Program-made: the position numbers and the translations under genes | Assembly: GCA_017556705.1 (NCBI GenBank) | Contig: JAFYMG010000013.1 | Coordinates: forward strand, 1-64,000 | Source of the DNA: Paludibacteraceae bacterium | Lineage (GTDB): Bacteria; Bacteroidota; Bacteroidia; Bacteroidales; Paludibacteraceae | DNA length: 64,000 bases | Reading direction: 5' to 3' | Part shown: positions 16,912-26,683 of the stretch, piece after piece | Layout: each line of letters begins with the position of its first letter | Numbering within the stretch: the stretch's first letter is position 1 | The notes under the pieces: generated by a model | Databases searched by the model: none | What the model was told of the DNA's origin: nothing | The model's input: the letters and a program-made list of their open reading frames with translations, nothing else

Positions 16912-17475
16912 CTAATTACAATTGCACTCGCTGTCACAGTCCTCACAACTACCTTTGCAGCTACCGCATCCGCCTCCGCAACCACGATGGTGCAATGCTT
17001 TGAGTTCGCCTTCGGTTACCTCGCGGATATTCAGCACCTTACCCACAAAATGTAAATTCTCACCTGCCAATGGATGGTTGAGGTCTATAGTTACATTTTC
17101 TGCGGTAATCTCCACTATTTGTGCATTGATGATTTGTCCATCCACGGTATTCATAGGGACAATAGCGCCCACGTAAACACGCTCAGCATCAAACTCGCCA
17201 TCACCGTTGTAGAACATTTTTTTATCCAGTGTCAGCACACCTTCTTCGTCATATTCGCCATAGGCATCTTGACATGCGATGTTAAAATCGAAAGCATCAC
17301 CTTCTGCCAGGCCTTCCATTGCTTGCTCAAACGCAGGCAACATCATACTTTCACCATGGCAATATACCAAAGGGGCCTCTATTGTGGCTTTCTCCATCAA
17401 TTCTTCTTGTCCATTTTCTCCGTCCACATACAAATCGTATTGGAGGGTCACTACTTTTTTTGATTCTACTTTCAT
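16912..17475 (-). CDS. slyD: SlyD-like FKBP-type peptidyl-prolyl isomerase
   Basis: 187 residues. An FKBP domain with inserted IF (chaperone) domain is indicated by VYCHGESMMLPAFEQAMEGL, then QDAYGEYDEE, then DLNHPLAGENLHFVG. The C-terminus is a Cys/His-rich metal-binding tail (HHRGCGGGCGSCKGSCEDCD), as in SlyD, which supplies nickel and aids folding. It lies between lptD (30 bp) and der (38 bp) in one transcription unit. Confidence 0.9.
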   Translation of the reverse strand: MKVESKKVVTLQYDLYVDGENGQEELMEKATIEAPLVYCHGESMMLPAFEQAMEGLAEGDAFDFNIACQDAYGEYDEEGVLTLDKKMFYNGDGEFDAERVYVGAIVPMNTVDGQIINAQIVEITAENVTIDLNHPLAGENLHFVGKVLNIREVTEGELKALHHRGCGGGCGSCKGSCEDCDSECNCN

Positions 17476-17505
17476 ATCCTTGATTCTTAATTTATAATTA
17501 TCTAT

Positions 17506-20253
17506 TTACCACCACTCTACACGTTTTCCAGTGGCATCACTACTGCTCTTATCGTATTTCAAATCTGCCAACATGCTTGCGTTTACACCGATGTGGAAGG
17601 TATAGCTCTTATATGGACCAAAAGGTACAAAGCTCGCGCTCATACTCCAGCAGTGCAAGTCTCGACTCACATTGATACTCGTGTATGACATTTTCTTCGC
17701 ATTTACGTCGTAGCTGAGCGAGGTGCTGGCCTTCCAACCGCTGCCTAGTCCTAGCGATGCTGCAAAACTTAAGTTATGTCGGAACTCCATTTTGTAGTAG
17801 TTTCGTTTTTCATCCCATTCATTTCCTGCTGCATAGCGCAAACTATACGATACGCTTAAACTCCATGGTATCTTGGCAAAAAGATACCCATCATCACTTA
17901 CTTCATCTTTCTTTGTCCTATCATCCCTTCGTCTTTTCGTCTCATTGTCTATGGTCTGTTCGCCTTCTACTGCTTCATTACCTATCAACTCTTCCTTTAT
18001 GGGTTCCTCTTCTTCTCTTTCAAACCATCGTTTCACCACATCGTTGTTGAAAGTGTAACTAAAACTGGTACTTGTGCCGAGGAAATGTGGGAAACGACCA
18101 TGGTTCCAATAAAGTTCATTGCAGCGTACATGACGACCACTTGCAGTGGTGGTGTACATATATGGATCGAATTGTCCGCTGAGGTTGATGGTGTAGTTCA
18201 CCTTAGGGATCTTGATGCGTAAGTTCACAGAGAAATTATTCCAGTTCATTGAGTCGGCAATAAAGTTGTAGCCGCCGCTGATGCTCAAGTTGTCAATAAT
18301 GCTATATACTTTGTAAGGATCTTTGCCTGTAGTGTCTTTGTCATTGCGGAGTTTCATCTCAAGGTTATTCCCAAGGGAGAAGTTTAATGTGGCGGATGCA
18401 CCTCTGCTAGGTGCTTCTTTAAAACGCGAATAATGTATGACTTCATATATAGGTAATCCATTCTCATCGAGTTTAGGTACAATATTTCCTGCCGCATCAC
18501 GTGTGGTGATTAGTTGATTATAGCTGCCGTAGAAACCACCATAGCGCTTTGCCCAATAGTCTTGTCCAAAATCAGGACGATAACTGAAGCTCACTGACGG
18601 GGTCATCACGTGACGAAAACGATCAACCTTGTCGCCAAACCATTTGCGAAAAGGAATATAGAATCCGTAGAGTTTGGTGGATAAACTCACATTCGCGTTA
18701 AAATCGTATACGTTGTAAAAACCTAGTATCGTATCTTTTTGCACTTGGTTATGTTTCTCATTCCAGCTCTGGTCTACGCGCGAGAAGAACATGCGATCGG
18801 TAAACGTTACGCTCGGAGTAATGCTGATGTACTTGAATGCCATGAAGGATGCCGAAGAACTAAGGTTGTGTTTGAAGCGATTATCCCAATCTTTTACAAA
18901 ATTCGACTTAAAGAAATAATCTTCCTTACATGTAATAGAGTTACTAAAACTACCACTATATTGCAAACTGATTTTTTCATACCATTTCTCCTTTCCTACA
19001 CGCACTTTACGTTTAAAAGGGTAGATGCGGCTCATGCTCACGGTTAGACTAGGCAATGTTACGTTTAGTGTCGAATCTTTGGTACGCTGTGTGATGCTCA
19101 TGTTGAGTCCAATGTTCCATGGACTATCGGGAAAACGCTGAGTGTAACTAATACTACTGCTAGTGGTATTCTCTGCATTCGCTTGCACATTGTAGTAACT
19201 ATTGATATTACTGCGGTTGTAACCACTTGTTTTGAAGTTTACACTTGCCGAGAAATTATTGTATGGATTGGCCTTTGCATCTTGCGTATGGGTCCATTGC
19301 ACTTGCAAGTTCTTTGCTACGTTATAGTCTGGCATTTCCTTTTCGCCTGTTACGTCCCAACGATAGTTGATACTGAAATTACCATTGAATTTATACCTCT
19401 TCAGATATCTACTTTGTGCACTTACGGCCCATGTACCACGGGTGTAGATGTCACCCGTTAATTGTAAATCCATATAGTCGTTGATTGCGAAGTAATAGCC
19501 TAGTCCTGATAGATATAATCCGCGGGTATAATCATCACCGAAGTTAGGCATAATAAGTCCGCTAGAGTATTGGTCTGTAAATGGAAAGAATCCGAAAGGA
19601 ATAGCCAATGGCAATGGTACATCACCCACCACTAGATATGCAGGCCCTGTAGCAATATAAGTGCCTGGTTTTACTTTGGCCTTAGTCATATGCAGATAAA
19701 AGTGAGGATGGTCATGTTGGTCGCAAGTGGTATATTTTCCTGCTGCCATCATCAGTACATCATCTTCCACTTTCTTGGTCTTGCCAGCCACAATGTATCC
19801 TTCTCCTTGTTCAGTGATACCATTAAGAATCAATCCTTTTTGTGTACGTAGATTGTATGTGATTTCGTCGGTTTCATAACTGTCGTTTCCTTCAGAAAAT
19901 ATAGGCTTGCCGACCCATTCATTTTCAATGGTATCAAACACACCTTTGGCATATAGCGTACTGCTATCCATATGTACGCGTATGTGCTCGGCGGTTAACT
20001 CCATACTCTTGTACTTGAGATCACCCTTTCCGTACATGTATGCTATACCATCACCGGTGATTACCATCGAGTCGGTAGAGGAATATTCTATCTTCGCATC
20101 AATAGCTTGTTTCTTTTTGGAAGTAGGTTCGGTATTCTCAAAACGATTAAGAGGGTCTAGAATACTATCTTGTACAATGTCCTGAGCCATCATTGGTAAT
20201 ACCAACGACAGCATCAAACATAGTATGTAGTAGCCTCTTTTTATTCCGTCCAT
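17506..20253 (-). CDS. lptD: LPS-assembly outer-membrane protein LptD
   Basis: 915-residue outer-membrane protein that inserts lipopolysaccharide into the outer leaflet. A signal peptide (GYYILCLMLSLVLPMMAQ) precedes an OstA-like jellyroll (about 45-200: ITGDGIAYMYGKGDLKYKS, VFDTIENEWVGKPIF) and a large C-terminal barrel. Start set at MDGIKRGYY, downstream of the -7 box at 20292-20299; a longer frame begins 42 codons earlier and crosses the promoter. A charged low-complexity loop near residues 770-800 (NETKRRRDDRTKKDE) may be repeat-derived. First gene of the operon with slyD and der. Confidence 0.93.
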   Translation of the reverse strand: MDGIKRGYYILCLMLSLVLPMMAQDIVQDSILDPLNRFENTEPTSKKKQAIDAKIEYSSTDSMVITGDGIAYMYGKGDLKYKSMELTAEHIRVHMDSSTLYAKGVFDTIENEWVGKPIFSEGNDSYETDEITYNLRTQKGLILNGITEQGEGYIVAGKTKKVEDDVLMMAAGKYTTCDQHDHPHFYLHMTKAKVKPGTYIATGPAYLVVGDVPLPLAIPFGFFPFTDQYSSGLIMPNFGDDYTRGLYLSGLGYYFAINDYMDLQLTGDIYTRGTWAVSAQSRYLKRYKFNGNFSINYRWDVTGEKEMPDYNVAKNLQVQWTHTQDAKANPYNNFSASVNFKTSGYNRSNINSYYNVQANAENTTSSSISYTQRFPDSPWNIGLNMSITQRTKDSTLNVTLPSLTVSMSRIYPFKRKVRVGKEKWYEKISLQYSGSFSNSITCKEDYFFKSNFVKDWDNRFKHNLSSSASFMAFKYISITPSVTFTDRMFFSRVDQSWNEKHNQVQKDTILGFYNVYDFNANVSLSTKLYGFYIPFRKWFGDKVDRFRHVMTPSVSFSYRPDFGQDYWAKRYGGFYGSYNQLITTRDAAGNIVPKLDENGLPIYEVIHYSRFKEAPSRGASATLNFSLGNNLEMKLRNDKDTTGKDPYKVYSIIDNLSISGGYNFIADSMNWNNFSVNLRIKIPKVNYTINLSGQFDPYMYTTTASGRHVRCNELYWNHGRFPHFLGTSTSFSYTFNNDVVKRWFEREEEEPIKEELIGNEAVEGEQTIDNETKRRRDDRTKKDEVSDDGYLFAKIPWSLSVSYSLRYAAGNEWDEKRNYYKMEFRHNLSFAASLGLGSGWKASTSLSYDVNAKKMSYTSINVSRDLHCWSMSASFVPFGPYKSYTFHIGVNASMLADLKYDKSSSDATGKRVEWW

Positions 20254-20291
20254 TTTAAACTGTGCGCGTGCGCGTCCACGCAAAAAACATG

Positions 20292-20299
20292 CAAAGGTA
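20292..20299 (-). promoter_or_regulatory. -7 box TACCTTTG for lptD-slyD-der
   Basis: TACCTTTGC on the minus strand, 38 bp before the lptD ATG. The leader between them holds a GC-rich GCGCGTGCGCG stretch unlike the surrounding AT-rich sequence. Confidence 0.72.
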
Positions 20300-20865
20300 C
20301 ACAAAAAAAAGCACATACGCAAAAAAAAGCGTGTATTTTTTGAAAAAGGTGTTTTTGTGGGATAATATAAAGATGTCAATTCTTAATAATAAAAAACAAA
20401 AATATCAATGATTAACAGTTAGTTATTAACCTTCAAAAAGCGGTAAGTAAGCCGAGGATAAAAGTTTGTTTTGTTAAGATTTTGTCTGTTTTGAAAAATT
20501 ATATTATTGCATTAAAATATATTACCTTGATGTGTTTGTTGTTTTAAATTACGTTATAATGAAAGGTGTGAGATTTAATGTGGAGAAGGCAATATGGATA
20601 TTATTATAATATATAAATATTTTATGTTATAAAAATTTATATATGATTAGTAGTTAAAGTTGTATTTTTTTTTTGTTTTTTTTATGCAATAGTTTGCAAA
20701 GATGCAATACTTTTGTATGTTGCTTGTCTGAAAAAAAACAAATATATCATTTGTTAAGATTTTATGCAAAAAAACAAGGTTTGCTGATATTGCTCATTTT
20801 TTGCAATTGACATGCGATTGTTTAAAAAAACATCTCGCGCGCTTGCGTATATAAAAAAAAAGTTG
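20300..20865. other. Long AT-rich divergent intergenic region
   Basis: About 570 bp with no convincing gene on either strand. It is strongly AT-rich with T- and A-tracts, especially 20570-20700. It separates divergent lptD and the TamL-like gene and contains one additional -7 box (20708-20715). I saw no tRNA, DnaA-box cluster or terminator. A small RNA cannot be excluded. Confidence 0.5.
20708..20715 (+). promoter_or_regulatory. Possible upstream -7 box TACTTTTG
   Basis: Fits TAnnTTTG and lies 192 bp before the TamL-like gene. It could be a second promoter with a long leader or the promoter of an unannotated RNA. Confidence 0.35.
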
Positions 20866-20873
20866 TACCTTTG
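20866..20873 (+). promoter_or_regulatory. -7 box TACCTTTG for the tamL-rnhB-sppA operon
   Basis: TACCTTTGC at 20866-20874, 26 bp before the ATG at 20900, with a run of A and GTTG just upstream, as at other promoters here. Confidence 0.72.
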
Positions 20874-20899
20874 CACGTTCAATTAGGAATTAATTGGAA

Positions 20900-23131
20900 A
20901 TGCTAAAAAGACTGCTCATATTACTTTTTTTACTATTAGTGCTTGTGGCGTGTAACACGACGAAATTTGTGCCACAAGGGCAGTGTTTGCTTAATGATGT
21001 GAGGATTAAAGTGCAGGATACGAAAGAGGTACCCCCTGCCGACCTGATGAAGTATGTACAGCAGAAGCAAAATACTGAGATTTTAGGTTTTTGGAAGTTA
21101 CAGTTAGATATCTATAATACTGCCCCTGAAGACACGGCTAAGTGGACTAGTAAAAATGCGCGCAAACTGGGCGAGGCACCTGTGGTGTTTTCTCCCGAAC
21201 TCGCAGATGCTAGTTGTACGCAATTAAAACGTGCAATGCATAACAAAGGTTACTTTCAGGCTGAGGTAGATACGCTCATGAAAAAGAAAGATAGAAAGAT
21301 CAATCTTACCTATCAGATTACTGCAAAACAACCGTATTATATTGGTGAGTACCGTGTGTTGATTGGTGAAAATGAGCAGTTGGAGCAAATAGCAAATAAT
21401 GAACGAGTAATGCTGGTGCATGGTGGTATGCAATTTGATGCTGACATGCTGAATCAAGAGCGTCAGCGCGTGGCACAATCGATGCGCAGAAGGGGATACT
21501 ATTATTTCGATCAAGAGTTGCTCTATTTTGTTGCTGATAGCAATCAGGTTAGTCGACAAATAGATGTGACTATGCGATTGAAAGATAATATCGAGGAAGA
21601 AAATGTAAGTAAAGTGTTTCGTCGGTACAAGGTGGCTAGGGTTTATTTTCATGTGGACTATGATCCGGCGCGTATTCCTGATGATGCAGAGATGTTAGCC
21701 AATGATAAAGGTAATTATATTTTTACTTGGGTGGGCAAGAAATTGATTCGCGATAATGTATTGATTCGTAACTGTCCTATTCGTCCAGGTGATCCATATA
21801 GTGAGGCAATTGTTGAGCGTGCATATGCAAAACTTAATCAGTTGGCACCTGTGAAATATGTAGATATCAGTTTTGAGGAGGTGTCTGCCAATGAGTTAGA
21901 TTGTCATGTAGTGTTGTCGCGTGGTAAACTAAACTCCGTGTCGGCTGAGATAGAAGGTACATATTCGGCGGGCGATTGGGGCGTAGCAGCGGGAGTGGGG
22001 TACGTGAATCGCAATATCTTCCGTGGTGCTGAAGAGTTTTCAGTGAACGGGCGTGCAAGTTACGAGTGGAGGCAGAATGGCGGGCGCGCTATTGAAGGAA
22101 AAGCTTCGGCAGAACTGAAGTTCCCATCTGCAGTTTCGGTGAACTTGGATTATAATTTTCAGAACCGTCCGGATGAATATACCCGCAACATTTTTGGTGC
22201 GGGTTTGAATTATACTCTCCAACAGCCACGTGTAGGTTTGCGTCACCAGTTCAGATTTATTGATGTTAGTTACGTATATCTGCCTTGGATTAGTGATGCT
22301 TTTCGTGAGCAATTCTTGCAATCAACAAATATTCTAAAGTACTCTTACGAGAACCATTTTATCGTGGGTATTGGGTATTCGGGCAATTATACATCCTTCC
22401 GCGCACGCAATCCACATCGTTCATATTGGAATGTGTACTATAATGTAGAGACGGCTGGTAATTTATTGCGAGGCTTGTCGAAACCTTTGAAATTGCCAGT
22501 GGATCCTGAATCAGGCAATTACACTTTGTTTAAGACGCAGTTTGCACAATTTGCTAAGGCGGATGTGTCGGCAACGTATAATCAGATGTTACATCCTAAT
22601 CATCGTTTAGTACTGCATGCAGATTTGGGTTTGGCTGTACCTTATGGCAACTCGCAGACAATACCATTTGAGAAACGCTATTTTGCAGGTGGTGCAAATA
22701 GTGTGCGTGGTTGGTCGGCACGTACGCTTGGGCCTGGTGGTTATAAAGGAAATGGCAAGCTGATAGACTTTAACAACCAGTCTGGTGATATTCGTCTAAA
22801 CTTGAATGTTGAGTATCGTGCGAAAGTGTGGTCAATTATTGAATTGGCGGCTTTCTTCGACGCAGGTAATATATGGACGATATTTGACTATGAGGCACAA
22901 CCTAATGGTGTATTCCGCTTTAATGAATTTTACAAACAGATAGCGATGGCTTATGGTGTAGGCCTGCGTTTGGATTTCTCGTTCTTTATCTTCCGTGTGG
23001 ATCTAGGTGTGAAATTATATGACCCAAGTTTGTTGTATGACGGTTCTGGCAAACAATGGCGTACCAAAGGTAATGGATTGAGATGGAAGGATGATATGGC
23101 GTTGCATTTTGCCATAGGGTATCCGTTTTAG
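20900..23131 (+). CDS. TamA-like outer-membrane assembly protein with lipoprotein signal (TamL type)
   Basis: 743 residues of the BamA/TamA (Omp85) superfamily. The N-terminus is a lipoprotein signal (LLLVLVAC, lipidated Cys18), a hallmark of the Bacteroidota TamL variant. POTRA-like regions follow (about 80-330: LKRAMHNKGYFQAEVD, RRRGYYYFDQELLYF), then a C-terminal barrel with the Omp85 loop motif RYFAGGANSVRGWSARTLGP (about 600) and a final aromatic residue (AIGYPF). ATG at 20900 chosen over an in-frame TTG at 20894. First gene of an envelope-rich operon. Confidence 0.88.
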   Translation: MLKRLLILLFLLLVLVACNTTKFVPQGQCLLNDVRIKVQDTKEVPPADLMKYVQQKQNTEILGFWKLQLDIYNTAPEDTAKWTSKNARKLGEAPVVFSPELADASCTQLKRAMHNKGYFQAEVDTLMKKKDRKINLTYQITAKQPYYIGEYRVLIGENEQLEQIANNERVMLVHGGMQFDADMLNQERQRVAQSMRRRGYYYFDQELLYFVADSNQVSRQIDVTMRLKDNIEEENVSKVFRRYKVARVYFHVDYDPARIPDDAEMLANDKGNYIFTWVGKKLIRDNVLIRNCPIRPGDPYSEAIVERAYAKLNQLAPVKYVDISFEEVSANELDCHVVLSRGKLNSVSAEIEGTYSAGDWGVAAGVGYVNRNIFRGAEEFSVNGRASYEWRQNGGRAIEGKASAELKFPSAVSVNLDYNFQNRPDEYTRNIFGAGLNYTLQQPRVGLRHQFRFIDVSYVYLPWISDAFREQFLQSTNILKYSYENHFIVGIGYSGNYTSFRARNPHRSYWNVYYNVETAGNLLRGLSKPLKLPVDPESGNYTLFKTQFAQFAKADVSATYNQMLHPNHRLVLHADLGLAVPYGNSQTIPFEKRYFAGGANSVRGWSARTLGPGGYKGNGKLIDFNNQSGDIRLNLNVEYRAKVWSIIELAAFFDAGNIWTIFDYEAQPNGVFRFNEFYKQIAMAYGVGLRLDFSFFIFRVDLGVKLYDPSLLYDGSGKQWRTKGNGLRWKDDMALHFAIGYPF

Positions 23132-23142
23132 AGTATAAGTTG

Positions 23143-23769
23143 ATGTTAGAAGCATATTGTATAGAAGGAGTCGTTGAGGCCGGTTGTGATGAAGCAGGAC
23201 GTGGCCCTTTGGCAGGTAGTGTGTTCGCCGCAGCTGTGATATTGGATCCATTGCTTGTAGGGGATAAAATACATAGTGAATGGCTAGAAATGCTCAACGA
23301 TTCGAAGCAACTAACAGATAAGGAACGCCAATATTTACGTCCCAAAATAGAGCAATACGCAACTGCATGGGCTGTTGTGGAAGTGACTGCAGAGGAGATA
23401 GATGAGATCAATATACTCAAAGCATCAATAGTTGGTATGCAGCGGGCATTGGATAAACTTGGTGTAAGACCTCAACATATCCTTGTGGATGGCAATAAGT
23501 GGAAACCATATATTCCTGAAGGAGATGTGATGGAGATACCCGCCCGTACTGTGGTCAAAGGCGATGGGAAGTACCTATCAATAGCGGCTGCTAGTGTATT
23601 AGCAAAGACTTACCGTGATGAGTATATGCTTCATTTACATGAGGAATATCCGCAATATCATTGGAATACCAATATGGGATATCCCACCAAGACGCACTAT
23701 CAGGCGATACGACAATATGGTATTACGCCGTATCACCGCAAGTCGTTTAAGCTAGAGAAAGAAGTTTAA
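23143..23769 (+). CDS. rnhB: Ribonuclease HII
   Basis: 208-residue endonuclease that removes ribonucleotides from DNA-RNA hybrids. The active-site acidic pair is in AGCDEAGRGPLAG (about 12-24); further motifs are LNDSKQLTDKER, ILVDGNKWKP and KGDGKYLSIAAASVLAKTYRDEYM. Length is typical. Start set at the ATG at 23143 rather than the TTG three bases before. Ends one base before a possible early sppA start. Confidence 0.96.
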   Translation: MLEAYCIEGVVEAGCDEAGRGPLAGSVFAAAVILDPLLVGDKIHSEWLEMLNDSKQLTDKERQYLRPKIEQYATAWAVVEVTAEEIDEINILKASIVGMQRALDKLGVRPQHILVDGNKWKPYIPEGDVMEIPARTVVKGDGKYLSIAAASVLAKTYRDEYMLHLHEEYPQYHWNTNMGYPTKTHYQAIRQYGITPYHRKSFKLEKEV

Positions 23770-23822
23770 TGAGCGCTCGAAAAATGAGCACTATTTTGAA
23801 AATAACTAAAAAATATACAACA

Positions 23823-25580
23823 ATGGCAATTTATGTAAAAAATGATCAGCACCCTCATAAGAAGATGGGTTGCTTATGGACAGTTATCGTAGTGATAGGT
23901 GCGTATTTCTTATTCAGCGCCTTATTAGTGTTTTTAATGGGTAGCATGATGACATCTACTGCAACAAATACCTTGGAAGAGAACACTATTTATCGCATTG
24001 ATATGGAAGGTGTGTTGGTAGAACAAGCGCCAGAGGAAAATCCGTTTGACGCCGTATTCTCAGAATTATATGGTAAGTCTGTGACAACGAAAGTAGGATT
24101 GAATGATCTGTTAAATAATATTGCATTGGCTAAAGATAATGACAAGGTATTGGGTATCTACTTGCGTGGAGGTACTTTGGCTGCAGGTCCTGCTTCAGCA
24201 AAAGCCTTGCGTGATGCGTTGCTCGATTTTAAACAATCAGGTAAGTTTATTATTGCATATGCTGAATCATATACCCAGACCAACTACTATATTGCTTCGG
24301 TGGCGGATAAAGTCTATATGAATACTACTGGTACGTTGATGTGGGATGGTCTTACTGCACAAAAACAATACTACACCCGTTTGTTGGATAAGATTGGTGT
24401 GGAGATGCAGATCTTAAAGGTGGGTACGTTCAAATCGGCTGTAGAACCTTATTTCCGCACATCAATGTCGACTGAAGATCGTAAACAAACCGAGCAGTAC
24501 CTTGGCGGTATTTGGAGCGAAATGAAAACAGCTGTAGCTAAGAGTCGCGCGCTAACCGTGGAGCAATTGGATGCATATGCCGATGAGTGCATGTCGCTAC
24601 AGGCACAAGAAAAATATGTGCAATATGGTTTAGTTGATACGCTGGTGTATGTGCAAGATATGGACACCGCGTTGCGCGTATATGCGGGCACGAAAGATTA
24701 CAAGATATTCACTAATAGCAAGATGACGAGTGTAGATCGCAGTAGCAACACCCTAATGAAAAACAAGGTAGCTGTGATATATGCGGAGGGGCAGATTTTC
24801 GATACAGGTAAAGAGGGTATCGTGGATACAAAATTTATCAAGACAGTCAAGAAAATTCATAAGAATGATAAAATAAAAGCTATCGTGCTGCGTGTGAATA
24901 GCCCAGGTGGTAGTGCTGATGCAAGCGAGCAAATATGGCATGCCATTAAGACACTTCAAGCAAAAGGTTTGCCAGTGGTTGTTTCTATGGGTGATTATGC
25001 AGCATCTGGTGGCTACTATATTTCTTGTTGTGCCGATTATATTTACGCTGAACCTACCACATTAACTGGTTCGATAGGCATTTTTGGTACTGTGCCTAAT
25101 GCTAGTAAATTGATGAATAAGATTGGTTTGGATGTGGATGGAGTAAGCACAAATCGCCATTCTGACCTTTCTGCAAACGCTTTGTTCAAAGGCTTGAACA
25201 AAGAGGAAATGGTACTAATGCAATCGATGGTGGAGCGTGGCTATGATCTCTTTACTAATCGTTGTGCAGAAGGTCGTGGTGTGACACAAGATGAGATTAA
25301 GGCCGTGGGTGAGGGCAGAGTATGGCTCGGAAAAGATGCTCTAGAGATAGGTCTAGTAGATGAATTGGGAAATATCAACAATGCTATAGAAAAAGCAGCC
25401 GAATTGGCTAATTTGGGCGAATATGTCATTACCGAGTACCCTGGCAAACGTGATCCGCTAGAGGAACTGATCAAACTATTTGACCAGACATCACCCGAGG
25501 AACATCTCATGATGAGAGTGCGTGAGTTTGTTGCTCAACCACGTATAATGGCACTAACCCCAGAGGTAACCATACAATAA
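23823..25580 (+). CDS. sppA: Signal peptide peptidase SppA, 67K type
   Basis: Inner-membrane serine protease that degrades cleaved signal peptides. 585 residues from MAIYVKNDQHPHKK; an alternative ATG at 23769 overlapping the rnhB stop would add 18 residues encoded by very A-rich sequence. One N-terminal anchor (about 16-40) is followed by tandem S49 domains. The general-base lysine lies in the first domain (YIASVADKVYMN) and the nucleophilic serine in the second (MGDYAASGGYYISC, TLTGSIGIFG). Double-domain length fits the long SppA form. Confidence 0.92.
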   Translation: MAIYVKNDQHPHKKMGCLWTVIVVIGAYFLFSALLVFLMGSMMTSTATNTLEENTIYRIDMEGVLVEQAPEENPFDAVFSELYGKSVTTKVGLNDLLNNIALAKDNDKVLGIYLRGGTLAAGPASAKALRDALLDFKQSGKFIIAYAESYTQTNYYIASVADKVYMNTTGTLMWDGLTAQKQYYTRLLDKIGVEMQILKVGTFKSAVEPYFRTSMSTEDRKQTEQYLGGIWSEMKTAVAKSRALTVEQLDAYADECMSLQAQEKYVQYGLVDTLVYVQDMDTALRVYAGTKDYKIFTNSKMTSVDRSSNTLMKNKVAVIYAEGQIFDTGKEGIVDTKFIKTVKKIHKNDKIKAIVLRVNSPGGSADASEQIWHAIKTLQAKGLPVVVSMGDYAASGGYYISCCADYIYAEPTTLTGSIGIFGTVPNASKLMNKIGLDVDGVSTNRHSDLSANALFKGLNKEEMVLMQSMVERGYDLFTNRCAEGRGVTQDEIKAVGEGRVWLGKDALEIGLVDELGNINNAIEKAAELANLGEYVITEYPGKRDPLEELIKLFDQTSPEEHLMMRVREFVAQPRIMALTPEVTIQ

Positions 25581-25614
25581 TTATAACCCTTAAAACAAGC
25601 GCTAAGGCGCATGA

Positions 25615-26634
25615 ATGTCTGAAACCTTGAAATTCCTGCTTGCTCCAATAGCATGGATATATGGTTTGGTTGTGTGGATACGCAACCTGCTATACGATGA
25701 GCATATTCTGTATTCTGCTCAAGTGTCGATACCTACCATATGTGTGGGTAACTTGGCTGTTGGTGGTACAGGTAAAACGCCAATGACGGAGTATCTAGTA
25801 TCGCTATTATCAGAGCAATACAAGGTGGCAGTTTTATCGCGGGGATATGGACGTCAGACCAATGGTTTTCGTCTGGCGAATGAGCAGGATACTGCGCAAA
25901 CAATAGGTGATGAGCCAATGCAGATACACACTCGGTTCCCAAAAATACCGGTGGCTGTATGTGCTGATAGGGTGAAGGGCGTGAAGCGTCTGAAGTATTT
26001 GTTTCCAGATATCCAATGTGTGATTCTAGATGATGCCTATCAACATCGCTCCTTACGTTGTGGTATGTATATATTGCTGACACCATATAATCGATTATAT
26101 GTACACGATCATATGTTGCCATGGGGTAGGTTGCGAGATGTGCCTAGCCAGAGTATTCGTGCTAATGTGGTGGTGGTGACTAAGTGCCCTGAGCATATGC
26201 AACCTATTGATAGACGTGTTGTTGCTAATGCACTGCAATTGCCTTCCTATCAGCAACTAGTGTTCTCGCATATTACTTATCAACCGCTTAGTTTACCTGG
26301 TACGCCATTGCTGGTGACGGGTATTGCCAATCCACAGCCAATGTTGGCATATCTTCGTGAACAATATCCTAACACCGAGTTGCTCGCTTTTCCGGATCAT
26401 CATATATTTACAAATAATGATCTAGAGATAATTCGAGCAAAAGCGGAAAACTACATTTGCGTAGTAACCACTGAAAAAGATTACATGCGTTTGCAACATA
26501 CAGCATTAGTGAAGCAATTAGGAAATAAGTTGTATGTACAAACTATTAAAACTGATTTTGGAATGGACAAAGAGGCATTTGATCGTGCAATACGCCTTTA
26601 TATTAGCGAAAATAATCGTAATAGTAAACACTAA
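25615..26634 (+). CDS. lpxK: Tetraacyldisaccharide 4'-kinase
   Basis: 339-residue membrane-associated kinase of lipid A synthesis that phosphorylates the 4'-position of the tetraacyl disaccharide. N-terminal hydrophobic helix (LAPIAWIYGLVVWIRNLLY), P-loop VGNLAVGGTGKTPMTEYL (about 43-60), then VLSRGYGR, DEPMQI and CVILDDAYQHRSL. It follows sppA by 34 bp and precedes the MsbA-like exporter, a sensible pairing for lipid A maturation and export. Confidence 0.95.
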   Translation: MSETLKFLLAPIAWIYGLVVWIRNLLYDEHILYSAQVSIPTICVGNLAVGGTGKTPMTEYLVSLLSEQYKVAVLSRGYGRQTNGFRLANEQDTAQTIGDEPMQIHTRFPKIPVAVCADRVKGVKRLKYLFPDIQCVILDDAYQHRSLRCGMYILLTPYNRLYVHDHMLPWGRLRDVPSQSIRANVVVVTKCPEHMQPIDRRVVANALQLPSYQQLVFSHITYQPLSLPGTPLLVTGIANPQPMLAYLREQYPNTELLAFPDHHIFTNNDLEIIRAKAENYICVVTTEKDYMRLQHTALVKQLGNKLYVQTIKTDFGMDKEAFDRAIRLYISENNRNSKH

Positions 26635-26683
26635 ATTTTAAAATATTAATAAGTAGTCCATCTGCGGACGTTTGCTAAATAAT

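Noticed and set aside
17908..17990. Repeat-derived insertion in lptD like those in ligA
   Set aside because: The charged loop is low-complexity, but no regular unit length or match to the other repeat words could be shown; kept only as a remark in the lptD entry.
20380..20700. Possible replication origin in the AT-rich gap
   Set aside because: No cluster of DnaA-box sequences and no dnaA, dnaN or gidA neighbours; AT-richness alone is not enough.
23769..23822. Upstream sppA start at 23769
   Set aside because: The extra 18 residues are encoded by very A-rich sequence typical of a translation-initiation region here; the ATG at 23823 leads straight to the membrane anchor. It remains possible.
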